From assembly GCF_000342005.1 (NCBI RefSeq), contig NZ_AOHO01000028.1, positions 1 to 64,000 on the forward strand: a stretch of 64,000 nt of DNA, in the 5' to 3' direction. The translations under genes and the position numbers were made by a program. Positions 23,072-31,795 of this stretch are shown here, in pieces. Every line of letters begins with the position of its first letter. Position 1 is the first letter of the stretch. The DNA comes from Amycolatopsis decaplanina DSM 44594 (GTDB lineage Bacteria > Actinomycetota > Actinomycetes > Mycobacteriales > Pseudonocardiaceae). The notes below the pieces were generated by a model that saw only the letters and a program-made list of their open reading frames with translations, was not told the origin of the DNA and did no database searches.

Positions 23072-23119
23072 TCTCGTGAGTGGTAAGGACGGTTCTAACC
23101 GTCCTTACCACTCACGAGA
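23072..23119. repeat. Palindromic repeat, copy 2 (23-bp arms), between convergent genes
   Basis: Arms 23072-23094 and 23097-23119, loop CT. Compared with copy 1, a G-C pair in the stem has become A-T on both arms, a compensatory change that argues for selection on the hairpin. It sits between the MalG-type stop and the ABC-F stop and could end transcription from both sides. Confidence 0.9.
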
Positions 23120-23130
23120 CCCACCACCGT

Positions 23131-24768
23131 TCAGAACTCCGTGACCTTCCCGTCGGCCACTTCCAGCCGCCGCGTCGTCGCCACCGCGTCCAGCATCCGG
23201 CGGTCGTGCGTCACCAGCAGCAACGTCCCCGGGTACTCCGACAACGCCGACTCCAGCTGCTCGATCGCGGGCAGGTCGAGGTGGTTCGTCGGCTCGTCGA
23301 GCACCAGCAGGTTCACCCCGCGCGCCTGCAGCAGCGCCAGCGCCGACCGGGTCCGCTCCCCCGGCGACAACGTGGCCGCCGGCCGGAGGACGTGCGCGGC
23401 CTTGAGCCCGTACTTCGCCAGCAGCGTCCGCACGTCGGCATCGGCCAGTTCCGGGACCTCGCGGGCGAATGCCTCGACGAGCGGAAGGTCGCCCAGGAAC
23501 AGCTTCCGCGCCTGGTCGACCTCGCCGACCACGACACCGGAGCCGAGCGACGCGGCGCCCTCGTCGACCGGGACCCGTCCGAGCAAGGCGGCGAGCAGCG
23601 TCGACTTCCCGGCGCCGTTGGCCCCGGTGATCGCGACCTTGTCCGCCCAGTCGATCTGCAAGTCCACCGGGCCGAGGGTGAACTCGCCCCGACGCACCAC
23701 CGCGCCGCGCAGGGTCGCCACGACCGCGCCAGCTCTGGGCGCCGCGGCGATCTCCATCCGCAGTTCCCATTCCTTGCGCGGTTCCTCGACGACTTCGAGC
23801 CGCTCGATCATGCGGTCGGTCTGGCGGGCCTTCGACGCCTGCTTCTCCGTCGCCTCGCTCCGGAACTTGCGGCCCACCTTGTCGTTGTCGGTCGCCTTGC
23901 GCCGGGCGTTCTTGACACCCTTCTCCATCCACGACCGCTGCATCGCGCCGCGGGCTTCGAGCGAGGCCTTGGTGTTCGCGTATTCCTCGTACTCTTCGCG
24001 GGCGTGCCGCCGCGCGACGGCGCGTTCCTCCAGATACGACTCGTAGCCGCCGCCGTAGGTCCGCACCTGCTGCTGCGCGTAGTCGAGTTCGACGACGCGG
24101 TCCACGGTGCGGGCGAGGAATTCCCGGTCGTGGCTGACCAGCACGGTCCCGGCGCGCAGCCCGGTCACGAACCGTTCGAGCCGTTCCAGTCCGTCGAGGT
24201 CGAGGTCGTTGGTCGGCTCGTCGAGCAGGAAGATGTCGTACCGGCTCAGCAGCAGCGAGGCCATTCCCGCACGGGCCGCCTGTCCGCCCGACAACGACAC
24301 CATCGGCTGGTCCAGGTTGACGGTGAGCCCGAGGTCCGCGACGACCTCCCCCGCCCGGTCGTCCAAATCGGCTCCGCCGAGCGCGAGCCAGCGGTCGAGG
24401 GCGAGGCCGTAGGCGTCGTCCGCGCCGGGTTCGCCCGCGGTGAGCGCCTCGGTGGCGGCGTCGAGCGCGGCTTGGGCGGCGGTGACGCCGGTGCGCCGGG
24501 AGAGGAACGCGCGGACGGACTCACCCTCGCGGCGTTCCGGCTCCTGCGGGAGGTGACCGACGGTGGCCGTCGGCGGGTTCAGCCGGACGGTGCCCTCTTC
24601 CGGGGGCACGAGGCCGCCGAGGGTCTTCAGCAGGGTCGACTTGCCCGCGCCGTTGACACCGACGAGACCGATCACTTCGCCTGGGGCGACGACCAGGTCG
24701 AGACCGGAGAACAGAACACGGTCGCCGTGGCCGGCGGCGAGATCCTTGGCAACGAGTGTGGCGCTCAT
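23131..24768 (-). CDS. ABC-F family ATPase (ribosome-associated, possible antibiotic resistance)
   Basis: Soluble protein with two ABC cassettes and no membrane domain, 545 residues. Cassette 1: Walker A GVNGAGKST (~37), signature LSGGQ, Walker B with LLDEPTNDLD. Linker ~230-320 rich in charged helices. Cassette 2: GANGAGKST, degenerate signature LSPGE, LVLDEPTNHLD. ABC-F proteins act on the ribosome; some protect it from antibiotics. I cannot assign a drug. Start at 24768 (MSATLVAKDL) rather than an upstream in-frame ATG, because Walker A spacing then matches the family. Confidence 0.9.
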   Translation of the reverse strand: MSATLVAKDLAAGHGDRVLFSGLDLVVAPGEVIGLVGVNGAGKSTLLKTLGGLVPPEEGTVRLNPPTATVGHLPQEPERREGESVRAFLSRRTGVTAAQAALDAATEALTAGEPGADDAYGLALDRWLALGGADLDDRAGEVVADLGLTVNLDQPMVSLSGGQAARAGMASLLLSRYDIFLLDEPTNDLDLDGLERLERFVTGLRAGTVLVSHDREFLARTVDRVVELDYAQQQVRTYGGGYESYLEERAVARRHAREEYEEYANTKASLEARGAMQRSWMEKGVKNARRKATDNDKVGRKFRSEATEKQASKARQTDRMIERLEVVEEPRKEWELRMEIAAAPRAGAVVATLRGAVVRRGEFTLGPVDLQIDWADKVAITGANGAGKSTLLAALLGRVPVDEGAASLGSGVVVGEVDQARKLFLGDLPLVEAFAREVPELADADVRTLLAKYGLKAAHVLRPAATLSPGERTRSALALLQARGVNLLVLDEPTNHLDLPAIEQLESALSEYPGTLLLVTHDRRMLDAVATTRRLEVADGKVTEF

Positions 24769-24914
24769 GAGATCGGTAAGTCTACGGGGACCGATTGAAC
24801 AGCTCGTGGTCCCTCGGAAGAGTGGCAAGTATCCAAGCGATCACGGAACGTGGGTAACCTGATTGTTCTTCTGGACCCGAACGAATCCCCGAGCATTGAG
24901 GTCGGTGACAGCAA

Positions 24915-25805
24915 ATGGCGGATTCCGCCACCCCGGTCCCCGTCGTCCACCAGCAGAAAGGCGGTACCCGTAGGCCGACGTTGAGCAGGCGGCGGGAAGT
25001 CGGTCATGCCAGCGCGCGGTCGCTGCTGATGACGATCCTCGGCGAGTACGTCCTGCCCCGCGACCAATCGATCTGGACGTCGACGCTGGTCGAGGCACTG
25101 CGAGTGCTCGACATCGAGGAGAAGTCCGCACGGCAGGCGCTGGCCCGTTCCTCCGCCGAGGGCTGGGTCGTCTCCGAACGCGTCGGGCGAAGAGTGCGCT
25201 GGTCGCTCACTCCACCAGGCAGGCGCCTCCTGACCGAAGGCGCGGAACGGATCTACGCGTTCGGCAACGAGGAGAAGGCCTGGGACGGGCGCTGGCTGAT
25301 GCTGATCGTGTCGGTCCCCGAAGCGAAGCGGGATCTCCGGCATCGGCTCCGCACACGCCTGACGTGGGCCGGGTTCGGCTCGCCGGTGGCGGGCGTCTGG
25401 GTCAGCCCGGATCTGAGCCGCCAGCGGGAGGCCCAGCAGATCGTGCAGGAACTCGGCCTTGACGCCCAGGCGATGTCGTTCACCGCCGCCTACGGCGACG
25501 TCGGCGATCAGGAGACGATGGTCGCGCGGTCGTGGGATCTCAGCGACCTCAAAGATCGCTACGAGGACTTCATCGACCGGTTCACCGGTTTACACCCTTC
25601 CGGTGAGCGCGGCGTCCTGCGCGCCCAGACCGAACTCGTCCACGAATGGCGCAGCTTCCCGTTCCTCGATCCCCGGCTTCCGCTAAAACTTCTCCCCGAC
25701 GGTTGGAGCGGCGTGCGCGCGGCGGACCTCTTCCACCGCAAGCACGTCGAATGGCGACCAGAAGCACAGGCGCAATGGGACGAACTCGTGGCGACCTCGG
25801 GCTAG
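24915..25805 (+). CDS. PaaX-family transcriptional regulator
   Basis: 296 residues. N-terminal winged helix (~35-115, including SARQALARSSAEGWV), a PaaX central region (~125-190, WDGRWLMLIVSVPE, AGVWVSPD) and the C-terminal PaaX domain (~200-290). PaaX proteins repress phenylacetyl-CoA degradation and bind CoA thioesters. The next gene, 35 bp downstream on the same strand, is an enoyl-CoA hydratase, which fits control of an acyl-CoA pathway. Confidence 0.9.
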   Translation: MADSATPVPVVHQQKGGTRRPTLSRRREVGHASARSLLMTILGEYVLPRDQSIWTSTLVEALRVLDIEEKSARQALARSSAEGWVVSERVGRRVRWSLTPPGRRLLTEGAERIYAFGNEEKAWDGRWLMLIVSVPEAKRDLRHRLRTRLTWAGFGSPVAGVWVSPDLSRQREAQQIVQELGLDAQAMSFTAAYGDVGDQETMVARSWDLSDLKDRYEDFIDRFTGLHPSGERGVLRAQTELVHEWRSFPFLDPRLPLKLLPDGWSGVRAADLFHRKHVEWRPEAQAQWDELVATSG

Positions 25806-25840
25806 GGTCACGGGAAACGACCCATCGGAGGGAACCCGCC

Positions 25841-26620
25841 TTGGCCACCTCGATCCGCCTCGACCGTGAAGACGACCTCGCCGTCCTGACCATCGCTTCG
25901 CCGCCGTTGAACCTCTACACGGCGGAACTGCAGGGCGAACTGAGTGAGGCGATCGGTGAACTGGAGGCCACGCCGCCGCGCGCGGCGCTGATCCGCGCCG
26001 AAGGGAAGATCGTCAGTGGCGGCGTGGACGTCTCCCTGTTCGACGCCCAGACGAACGCGGCCGAAGCGAAGGTGCTCTTCGACGAGATGCTGGCGATCCC
26101 CGACCGGATCGCCACACTCCCGTTCCCCACCGTGTTCGCCGCCCACGGTCTGTGCCTGACCTGGGCCTTCGAGGTCGCGGTCGCCTGCGACATCATCCTC
26201 GCGAGCGAGAAGGCCAAATTCGGCCTGGTCGAACGGGTCGTCGGCCTGACCCCGACCATGGGCGGCACGCAGCGCCTCGCGGCCCGTGCCGGCGTCGGCC
26301 GCGCCAAGGAGTTCGTGATGACGGGCGCGACCTACGATGCCGCGACGCTCGAACGCTGGAACGTGGTCAACCGGGTGTTCCCGGCGGACGGCTTCGACGA
26401 GGCCGTCCGTGCCTTCACGACCGACCTCGCGCAGGGGCCGACGCGGGCGCACGCCGCCACCAAGAAGGTCCTGGAGCACTACGAGCACGGTGGTGTCGCC
26501 GAGGCGAACGAGCACATCACGACCATCGCCGCCGGGCTCTTCGACACCGAGGACCTGCGCGGCGCGGTGAAGTCGTTCCTCGCCGACGGCCCGGGCAAGG
26601 CGACCTTCACCGGCCGCTGA
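25841..26620 (+). CDS. Enoyl-CoA hydratase/isomerase family protein
   Basis: Crotonase-fold protein, 259 residues, acting on acyl-CoA esters. Oxyanion-hole regions around AEGKIVSGGVDVSLFD (~57-72) and AHGLCLTWAFEVAVACD (~102-118), and GLVERVVGLTPTMGGTQRL is typical. The usual Glu of the second active-site helix is not obvious, so the exact reaction is open. TTG start at 25841 with GGAGGG 6 bases upstream; no ATG is in a plausible place. Linked to the PaaX regulator. Confidence 0.88.
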   Translation: MATSIRLDREDDLAVLTIASPPLNLYTAELQGELSEAIGELEATPPRAALIRAEGKIVSGGVDVSLFDAQTNAAEAKVLFDEMLAIPDRIATLPFPTVFAAHGLCLTWAFEVAVACDIILASEKAKFGLVERVVGLTPTMGGTQRLAARAGVGRAKEFVMTGATYDAATLERWNVVNRVFPADGFDEAVRAFTTDLAQGPTRAHAATKKVLEHYEHGGVAEANEHITTIAAGLFDTEDLRGAVKSFLADGPGKATFTGR

Positions 26621-26626
26621 GCCGTG

Positions 26627-27532
26627 TCAGGGACGCTGTCCGACCCGGTCCACCACGCCGGACGCGGTCACCGCGGTCGAATTCGTGCCCAGGTACAGGA
26701 AGGTGTCGGCAGCGAAGACGATCACCATCGGCTCCGCATCCGGACCGTCACTTGGCTTCAACGGCCACGTGATCCCGACTCCGGGCCTTCCCGCGGCGTC
26801 GTGGGCGGTCTCCAGAACCCGAAGCCGGGGCACCTTGGCCGCGGCTTCGAACAGGGCGGCGCGGGTCGCGGGCGAGAGGTAGTACCCACTCGCAAGCTCC
26901 TGAATGTCCTTACCCATCGCGTTGTAGTCGCCGTCCTCACCGGAGTGGTGGGCGTTGAGGTAGGCGAACACCGCGTCGGCGTCGACGGGGAGGTCGCGGC
27001 GATCGCGGACGGTCGGCTCGCACGGCTCCGTGAGTCCCTTCAGCGGCTCGTCGCCCTTGTACACCTGCGCTTTCCCGTCTCTGCAGCCAGGGAGCGGCAG
27101 GAGGGATCCATCCGCCATCTTGATCACGCCGTCTCGGGTGCCGTCGGCCGAGTACCACGATTCCCGTTCGCCCTCGGGATCCTTGGTCTTGGTGTAGAGG
27201 AATTGGTCGGGCCTCGGCGGCGTGGCGGGAGACTTCAGCGCGGCCGCGGCGGCGTTCCGGAGCACCGTCACGGGATCCGCAGCGGCCGCGGGAGGTTCGA
27301 GGCCGACCTGTTCGACCGGCGCCAGCGCGACGACGGCGGTGATGGCCGCGGCGAGCCCGAGCGCCCCCGCCCCGGTCCACGCCCAGCGTCGCCGGTTCCT
27401 CAGCGGCACCACGTTTTCCGTTTCGGCGGCGGCGATCTCGGCCATCAATCGCGCGCGGGCCGGGCCGAGTGCGCCGGATTCCGCGAGAGGGACCGAGCCG
27501 GTCCGCTCGGCGATCAACTGCAGCTCATCCAT
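26627..27532 (-). CDS. CU044_5270-family membrane protein, partner of the ECF sigma factor
   Basis: 301 residues. Short cytoplasmic N-terminus (~1-47) with LMAEIAAAE, one transmembrane helix (~48-70, WAWTGAGALGLAAAITAVVAL), and an exported domain containing paired Cys (~170 and ~188). The start overlaps the end of the upstream sigma-factor gene by 8 bases. By position it probably acts as a membrane-bound regulator of that sigma factor, though it lacks a recognisable ZAS zinc motif. Confidence 0.85.
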   Translation of the reverse strand: MDELQLIAERTGSVPLAESGALGPARARLMAEIAAAETENVVPLRNRRRWAWTGAGALGLAAAITAVVALAPVEQVGLEPPAAAADPVTVLRNAAAAALKSPATPPRPDQFLYTKTKDPEGERESWYSADGTRDGVIKMADGSLLPLPGCRDGKAQVYKGDEPLKGLTEPCEPTVRDRRDLPVDADAVFAYLNAHHSGEDGDYNAMGKDIQELASGYYLSPATRAALFEAAAKVPRLRVLETAHDAAGRPGVGITWPLKPSDGPDAEPMVIVFAADTFLYLGTNSTAVTASGVVDRVGQRP

Positions 27533-28127
27533 GGGTGGAGATCTCCTTCGAAATCGTGGTGTCCGGGCACCCCAGCGCCTCGCGGACCTTCCGGCGGGCG
27601 CGGTTCAGCCGTGAGCGGACGGTGCCGAGCGGGATTCCCAGCGCCGCGGCGATTTCTTCGTAGGAGAGGCCTTCCCCGGCGAACAGCGTGAGCGTGTCCC
27701 GGTCGCCGTCGGCCAGTTCCGCCAGCGCGGAGTCCAGCAGCTTCCCCATCGCCTCGGCGGTCACCTGATCGGCGACGCGTTCGGCGTGTCCTTCTTCGTC
27801 GGGTGGCGGGCCGAGGGCTTCGCGGAGTTTCAGCTCCCTGACCTCGTCACGGCGCCGCTGCGCCACCAGGTTGGTCGCGATGCCGTAGAGCCACGGCCGG
27901 GCGTCGCGGCGCTCGGTGTCGTATCCGTCGCGTTTGCGGAAAGCGATCAGGAACGCCTCCCCCAGCATGTCGTCCGCGGCCGTGGGCCCGATACGTCTGA
28001 CCAGGTACCGGTGGATATGCGCGGCATGCCGGTCGAAGATGACGGAGAACCAGTCCGGCCTGGTCACCGATCTCGCGATCACATCCGCGTCCTCCGCATC
28101 GCCCGGATCCGCTCCAGATATGCTCAT
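27525..28127 (-). CDS. ECF RNA polymerase sigma factor
   Basis: 200 residues from ATG 28127, preceded by GAAGGGCGG at good spacing; an upstream in-frame start would add about 21 unlike residues. Region 2 ~25-95 (FDRHAAHIHRYLVRRIG, DMLGEAFLIAFRKRDGY, ARPWLYGIATNLVA); region 4 ~130-185 (LADGDRDTLTLFAGEGLSY, AAALGIPLGTVRSRLNRAR). Overlaps the membrane protein downstream. Divergent from the chitinase, but the DasR-like sites in the gap are nearer the chitinase. Confidence 0.92.
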   Translation of the reverse strand: MSISGADPGDAEDADVIARSVTRPDWFSVIFDRHAAHIHRYLVRRIGPTAADDMLGEAFLIAFRKRDGYDTERRDARPWLYGIATNLVAQRRRDEVRELKLREALGPPPDEEGHAERVADQVTAEAMGKLLDSALAELADGDRDTLTLFAGEGLSYEEIAAALGIPLGTVRSRLNRARRKVREALGCPDTTISKEISTHG

Positions 28128-28202
28128 GGACCGCCCTTCACCGTTCGTCAGTGTCACCTGTTGTCCGCATTCGGGCCCCGATGGGTTCACGACCGACGAA
28201 TC

Positions 28203-28255
28203 GGTCTAGACCTTTTATGCGCACCGCGCTACATTCATCTGTGGTCTAGACCACA
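28203..28255 (+). promoter_or_regulatory. Two DasR-like (dre) operators around the chitinase promoter
   Basis: A perfect 16-bp palindrome TGTGGTCTAGACCACA at 28240-28255 contains the dre core TGGTCTAGACCA known for DasR, the GlcNAc-responsive GntR regulator. A shorter copy GGTCTAGACC is at 28203-28212, 40 bp (about four helical turns) upstream. A plausible promoter lies between: TAGACC (28207-28212), 17-bp spacer, TACATT (28230-28235). Repressor on either site would block it. Confidence 0.82.
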
Positions 28256-28307
28256 CGCGCCAGTTCAGAGCAGGTCAGTCTCGCCGCCTCTTTTGGAGAG
28301 AACCGCC

Positions 28308-30563
28308 ATGAGACGCACCAGAAAACGACTACTCAGCGCACTCACCGTGACACTCCTCGCTGCCGGGCTCCTCGTGGCCGCAGGTACTCCGGCGCTGGCG
28401 GCGGGCCGCCTCCGCGCCGCGTTCACCTTGGCCGGAACCACCGGTGAGTACACCGTCACCAACCCCAGCAGCGAAACCGTCGCCGACTGGTCCATCACCT
28501 TCACCGTCCCCGCCGGCGTGACCGCCACGAGCGGCTCCCACGCCACGGTGTCCCAGTCGGGCAACCAGGTCACCCTCACCCCGGCGTTCTACATCAAGTC
28601 GCTCGCGCCGGGCCGTTCGACCTATCCCTACAGCCCGTCGTTCCAGCTCAGTTCCGCGGTCAACCCGACCACGTGCCGGATCGACGACGCCAACTGCGAC
28701 GGTTCGGGTGACACGCCGCCGTCGACCCCGGCCAACCTGCGTCTCGTGGCGAAGACGACCACGACCGCCGCGCTGGCCTGGAACGCCTCGGCCCCGGGGT
28801 CCCTGCCCGTCGCCGGCTACGACGTCTACCAGGGCACCACGCTGGCGGCCTCGGTCACCGGCACCGAAGCGAGGATCACCGGGCTGAGACCGAACACGGC
28901 CTACAGCTTCACCGTCGTCGCCAAGGACAGGAAGGACGCCAAGTCCCCGCCCACCCCGGCGCTGGCGGTGACCACCAACAACCCGAGCGAAGACACCCAA
29001 GCGCCGACCGCGCCGTCGAACCTCCGCTCGACCGCGGTCACGTCGGGCTCCGTCACACTGGCCTGGAACGCGTCCACGGACAACACCGGCGTCGTCTCCT
29101 ACGACGTCTACCGCGGCACGACCCTCGCCACCACGGTGACCGGGACGACCGCGACGGTGACGGGGCTTTCACCGTCCACTTCGTACTCTTTCACGGTCAA
29201 AGCCCGTGACGGGTACGACAACGTCTCCGCGGCGAGTGCCGCCGTCAGCGCTCGCACCGGCGACATCGTGAACGGGTACGCCCGCGTCGGCTACTTCGTC
29301 CAATGGGGCATCTACGGCCGCCAGTTCTTCGTCAAGAACCTGGTGACCAACGGATCGGCCGCCAAGCTGACCCATCTGCTGTACGCCTTCGGGAACATCG
29401 ACCCGGTCGACCACACCTGTCTTTCGGGTGTCACCAAGGGAACGACGTCCAACCCGCAGGACCCGAGCCAGGGTGACGGCGCGGGCGACGCGGAAGCCGA
29501 CTACTCGCGGCCGATGTCCGCGGCGCAGTCGGTCGACGGTGTCGGCGACACCGGCTGGGAGTCGCTGCGCGGCAACTTCAACCAGCTGAAGAAGCTCAAG
29601 GCCAAGTACCCCAACCTGAAGGTCCTCATCTCCTTGGGCGGCTGGACCTACTCGAAGTACTTCTCCGACGTCGCGGCCACGCCCGAGTCGCGGCAGAAGT
29701 TCGTCGCGTCGTGCATCGACACGTACCTGAAGGGGAACGTGAAGGCGTACGGCGGCGCCGGCGGGCCGGGCACGGCCGCGGGCATCTTCGACGGCATCGA
29801 CATCGACTGGGAGTGGCCGGGCAGCCCCGACGGACACCCCGGAAACCACTGGAGCGCCAACGACAAGACGAACCTGACCGCTCTGCTGGCCGAGTTCCGC
29901 ACGCAGATGGACGCCTACGGCGCGACCACCGGCAAACGCTACGAACTGCAGGCGTTCACCCCCGCCGACCCGGCGAAGGTGAAGGGCGGCTGGGAGATCC
30001 CGAAGATCTTCGACTACCTCGACGTCGCGAACGTGCAGGGCTACGACTTCCACGGCTCGGGCAGCGACAACTCGTGGGAGCCGAACCGCACCGGCCACCA
30101 GGGGAACCTCTACGCCGACGCGGACGATCCGTACAACTTCAAGTTCAGTGTGGAGTCGGCGATCAACGCTTACACCGAAGCCGGTGCCAATCCACGGAAA
30201 CTGACACTCGGCCTCGCCTTCTACGGGCGAGGCTGGCAAGGGGTCGCGGACGGCGGGAAGAAGGGCGAATGGCAGAGCGCGACCGGAGCCGCGCCAGGCC
30301 AGTTCGCCGAGGAAGCAGGTACTCGTGGCTACGCGAATCTCTTGGCCAGTGTCCCCAACTGCGCCGTCCAGCACGACACCGCGGCCGTGGCCACGTCGTG
30401 CTACACGGGCAACGGCGGGCAATGGTGGACCTTCGACGACGCCTGGTCCATCCAGCAGAAGGTCGCCTGGCTCAAGACAAGAGGACTGCTCGGGGTCATG
30501 GCCTGGGAGATGTCCGGTGACACCGGAACCCTCATGACCACAGTGGACAACTCGCTGAAGTAG
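28308..30563 (+). CDS. Secreted GH18 chitinase with CBM2-like and two fibronectin III domains
   Basis: Hydrolyses chitin outside the cell. 751 residues from ATG 28308, with GGAGAG about 8 bases upstream. Signal peptide ~1-33 (twin Arg/Lys start MRRTRKR, ending TPALAA). CBM2-like domain ~34-128 (a Cys pair, KSLAPGRSTYPYSPSF), two FnIII repeats ~140-225 and ~237-320, GH18 barrel ~325-751 with the catalytic motif FDGIDIDWEWP (DxxDxDxE, Glu as acid). The architecture matches Streptomyces exochitinases. Two DasR-like sites upstream predict induction by chitin breakdown products. A palindromic repeat begins 4 bases after its stop. Confidence 0.95.
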   Translation: MRRTRKRLLSALTVTLLAAGLLVAAGTPALAAGRLRAAFTLAGTTGEYTVTNPSSETVADWSITFTVPAGVTATSGSHATVSQSGNQVTLTPAFYIKSLAPGRSTYPYSPSFQLSSAVNPTTCRIDDANCDGSGDTPPSTPANLRLVAKTTTTAALAWNASAPGSLPVAGYDVYQGTTLAASVTGTEARITGLRPNTAYSFTVVAKDRKDAKSPPTPALAVTTNNPSEDTQAPTAPSNLRSTAVTSGSVTLAWNASTDNTGVVSYDVYRGTTLATTVTGTTATVTGLSPSTSYSFTVKARDGYDNVSAASAAVSARTGDIVNGYARVGYFVQWGIYGRQFFVKNLVTNGSAAKLTHLLYAFGNIDPVDHTCLSGVTKGTTSNPQDPSQGDGAGDAEADYSRPMSAAQSVDGVGDTGWESLRGNFNQLKKLKAKYPNLKVLISLGGWTYSKYFSDVAATPESRQKFVASCIDTYLKGNVKAYGGAGGPGTAAGIFDGIDIDWEWPGSPDGHPGNHWSANDKTNLTALLAEFRTQMDAYGATTGKRYELQAFTPADPAKVKGGWEIPKIFDYLDVANVQGYDFHGSGSDNSWEPNRTGHQGNLYADADDPYNFKFSVESAINAYTEAGANPRKLTLGLAFYGRGWQGVADGGKKGEWQSATGAAPGQFAEEAGTRGYANLLASVPNCAVQHDTAAVATSCYTGNGGQWWTFDDAWSIQQKVAWLKTRGLLGVMAWEMSGDTGTLMTTVDNSLK

Positions 30564-30566
30564 CGG

Positions 30567-30612
30567 CTCGTGAGTGGTAAGGACGGTTAGAACCGTCCTT
30601 ACCACTCACGAG
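30567..30612. repeat. Palindromic repeat, copy 3 (22-bp arms)
   Basis: Arms 30567-30588 and 30591-30612, loop AG. Stem sequence as in copy 2. It lies between the chitinase stop and the next start (25 bases on), on the same strand, so here it would separate two transcription units. Confidence 0.9.
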
Positions 30613-30636
30613 GCTGCTTGCTGCACACTGTGTCTC

Positions 30637-31662
30637 GTGACTTCTGCGAACGACGAGCGCACTCTGCTCATCGTCGGCTCCTACACGGCCGTGAGCGACG
30701 GCAGCGGCGAGGGCATCGGCACCTTCTGGCGCGACGCGCGGACCGGGGAGCTGACCCCGGCGGGCTCGCTCGCACTGGACTCACCGAGCTGGCTGACCCC
30801 GCATCCCGCACTTCCGGTGCTCTACGCCGTGAACGAGACCGCCGAAGGCGCGATCACCGCCGTGGCGGTCGGCGAAGACGGGACCCTGTCGGCCTTGAAC
30901 TCGCTGCCGACCGGCGGCGCGGATCCGTGCCATCTGGCGGTCACTCCCGATGGCCGGTACCTGTTGTGCGCCAACTACAGCGGTGGGAGCCTGGCCGCTT
31001 TCGCACTGGGCCCGGACGGGGTTCCCACCGTGCGGACGGCACTGGTCCAACACGAAGGCACCGGCCCGAACACCGAGCGACAGGAAGCGGCACACGTCCA
31101 CATGGCCGTGGTCGACGAGACCGGCACCCTCGTCAGTGCGGTCGACCTCGGCACCGACGAGATCCGCAGCTACCGCCTCGGTGAGGAAGGCGAACTGATC
31201 CCCGTGTCGGTGTCGACGCTGCCCGCCGGGACCGGTCCGCGGCAGCTGGTCCGGCGCACCGGCACGAACCACGCGTACGTCGTCGGCGAACTGGCCGCCT
31301 CGCTGATGACAATGCGCGAAGAGCCGCCGGGCACGTTCGCCGTGGAGAACTCGGTTCCCGCGACGCTCGAACCCGATGGCGAAAACCTCCCGGCGCAGCT
31401 CGTCCTGCACGATGACCGGCTGCTCCTGTCAAACCGGGGCCCCGAAAGGATCACGGAGTTCACTTTCGACGGTGTCCTCCCCCGGGCCGTCGCCGACCAT
31501 GGGACCGGCGAATGGCCGCGGCACTTCTCCGTTGTCGGCGAGCATTGTTATGTCGCGGCGCAGAGCAGTGACGCGATCCAGGCCTACGAACGTGCGACGT
31601 GGCGCCTGATCGGCACTTATCCGGTCGGGAGCCCGGCCTTCGTCGGCCTTTGGCCGCACTGA
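30637..31662 (+). CDS. Lactonase family beta-propeller protein (YbhE/6-phosphogluconolactonase type)
   Basis: Seven-bladed propeller of the lactonase_7 family, 341 residues, no signal peptide. Repeated blade ends such as PDGRYLLCANYSGGSLAAF (~105-123), HMAVVDETGTLVSAVDLGTDEI (~150-171) and HFSVVGEHCYVAAQ (~297). Members of this family hydrolyse 6-phosphogluconolactone or related lactones; function here is not proven. GTG start (MTSANDERTLLIVGSY) chosen because an open frame upstream only reads through the palindromic repeat. No clear Shine-Dalgarno sequence. Confidence 0.85.
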   Translation: MTSANDERTLLIVGSYTAVSDGSGEGIGTFWRDARTGELTPAGSLALDSPSWLTPHPALPVLYAVNETAEGAITAVAVGEDGTLSALNSLPTGGADPCHLAVTPDGRYLLCANYSGGSLAAFALGPDGVPTVRTALVQHEGTGPNTERQEAAHVHMAVVDETGTLVSAVDLGTDEIRSYRLGEEGELIPVSVSTLPAGTGPRQLVRRTGTNHAYVVGELAASLMTMREEPPGTFAVENSVPATLEPDGENLPAQLVLHDDRLLLSNRGPERITEFTFDGVLPRAVADHGTGEWPRHFSVVGEHCYVAAQSSDAIQAYERATWRLIGTYPVGSPAFVGLWPH

Positions 31663-31669
31663 TTCGTTC

Positions 31670-31702
31670 AGCCCGCTGAACGGGGCGGGCTTCTTTCTTT
31701 TT
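31670..31702 (+). terminator. Rho-independent terminator after the lactonase gene
   Basis: Stem AGCCCGC (31670-31676) / GCGGGCT (31685-31691), followed by the T-rich tail TCTTTCTTTTT, starting 7 bases after the stop. Confidence 0.8.
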
Positions 31703-31718
31703 GAGGCGAATAAAGGTC

Positions 31719-31747
31719 TTGACGCAACTGGTTCAGACCATGACACT
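31719..31747 (+). promoter_or_regulatory. Promoter with embedded DasR-like site before the lyase gene
   Basis: TTGACG (31719-31724), 17-bp spacer, GACACT (31742-31747). The spacer holds ACTGGTTCAGACCATG (31727-31742), matching 12 of 16 bases of the dre consensus ACTGGTCTAGACCACT, with both TGGT and AGACCA halves intact. This would put the lyase in the same regulon as the chitinase. Confidence 0.6.
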
Positions 31748-31795
31748 GAATCGCATGCCGCCGGTGACCTGGCTCACACCCGCCCGAGGAGAACC

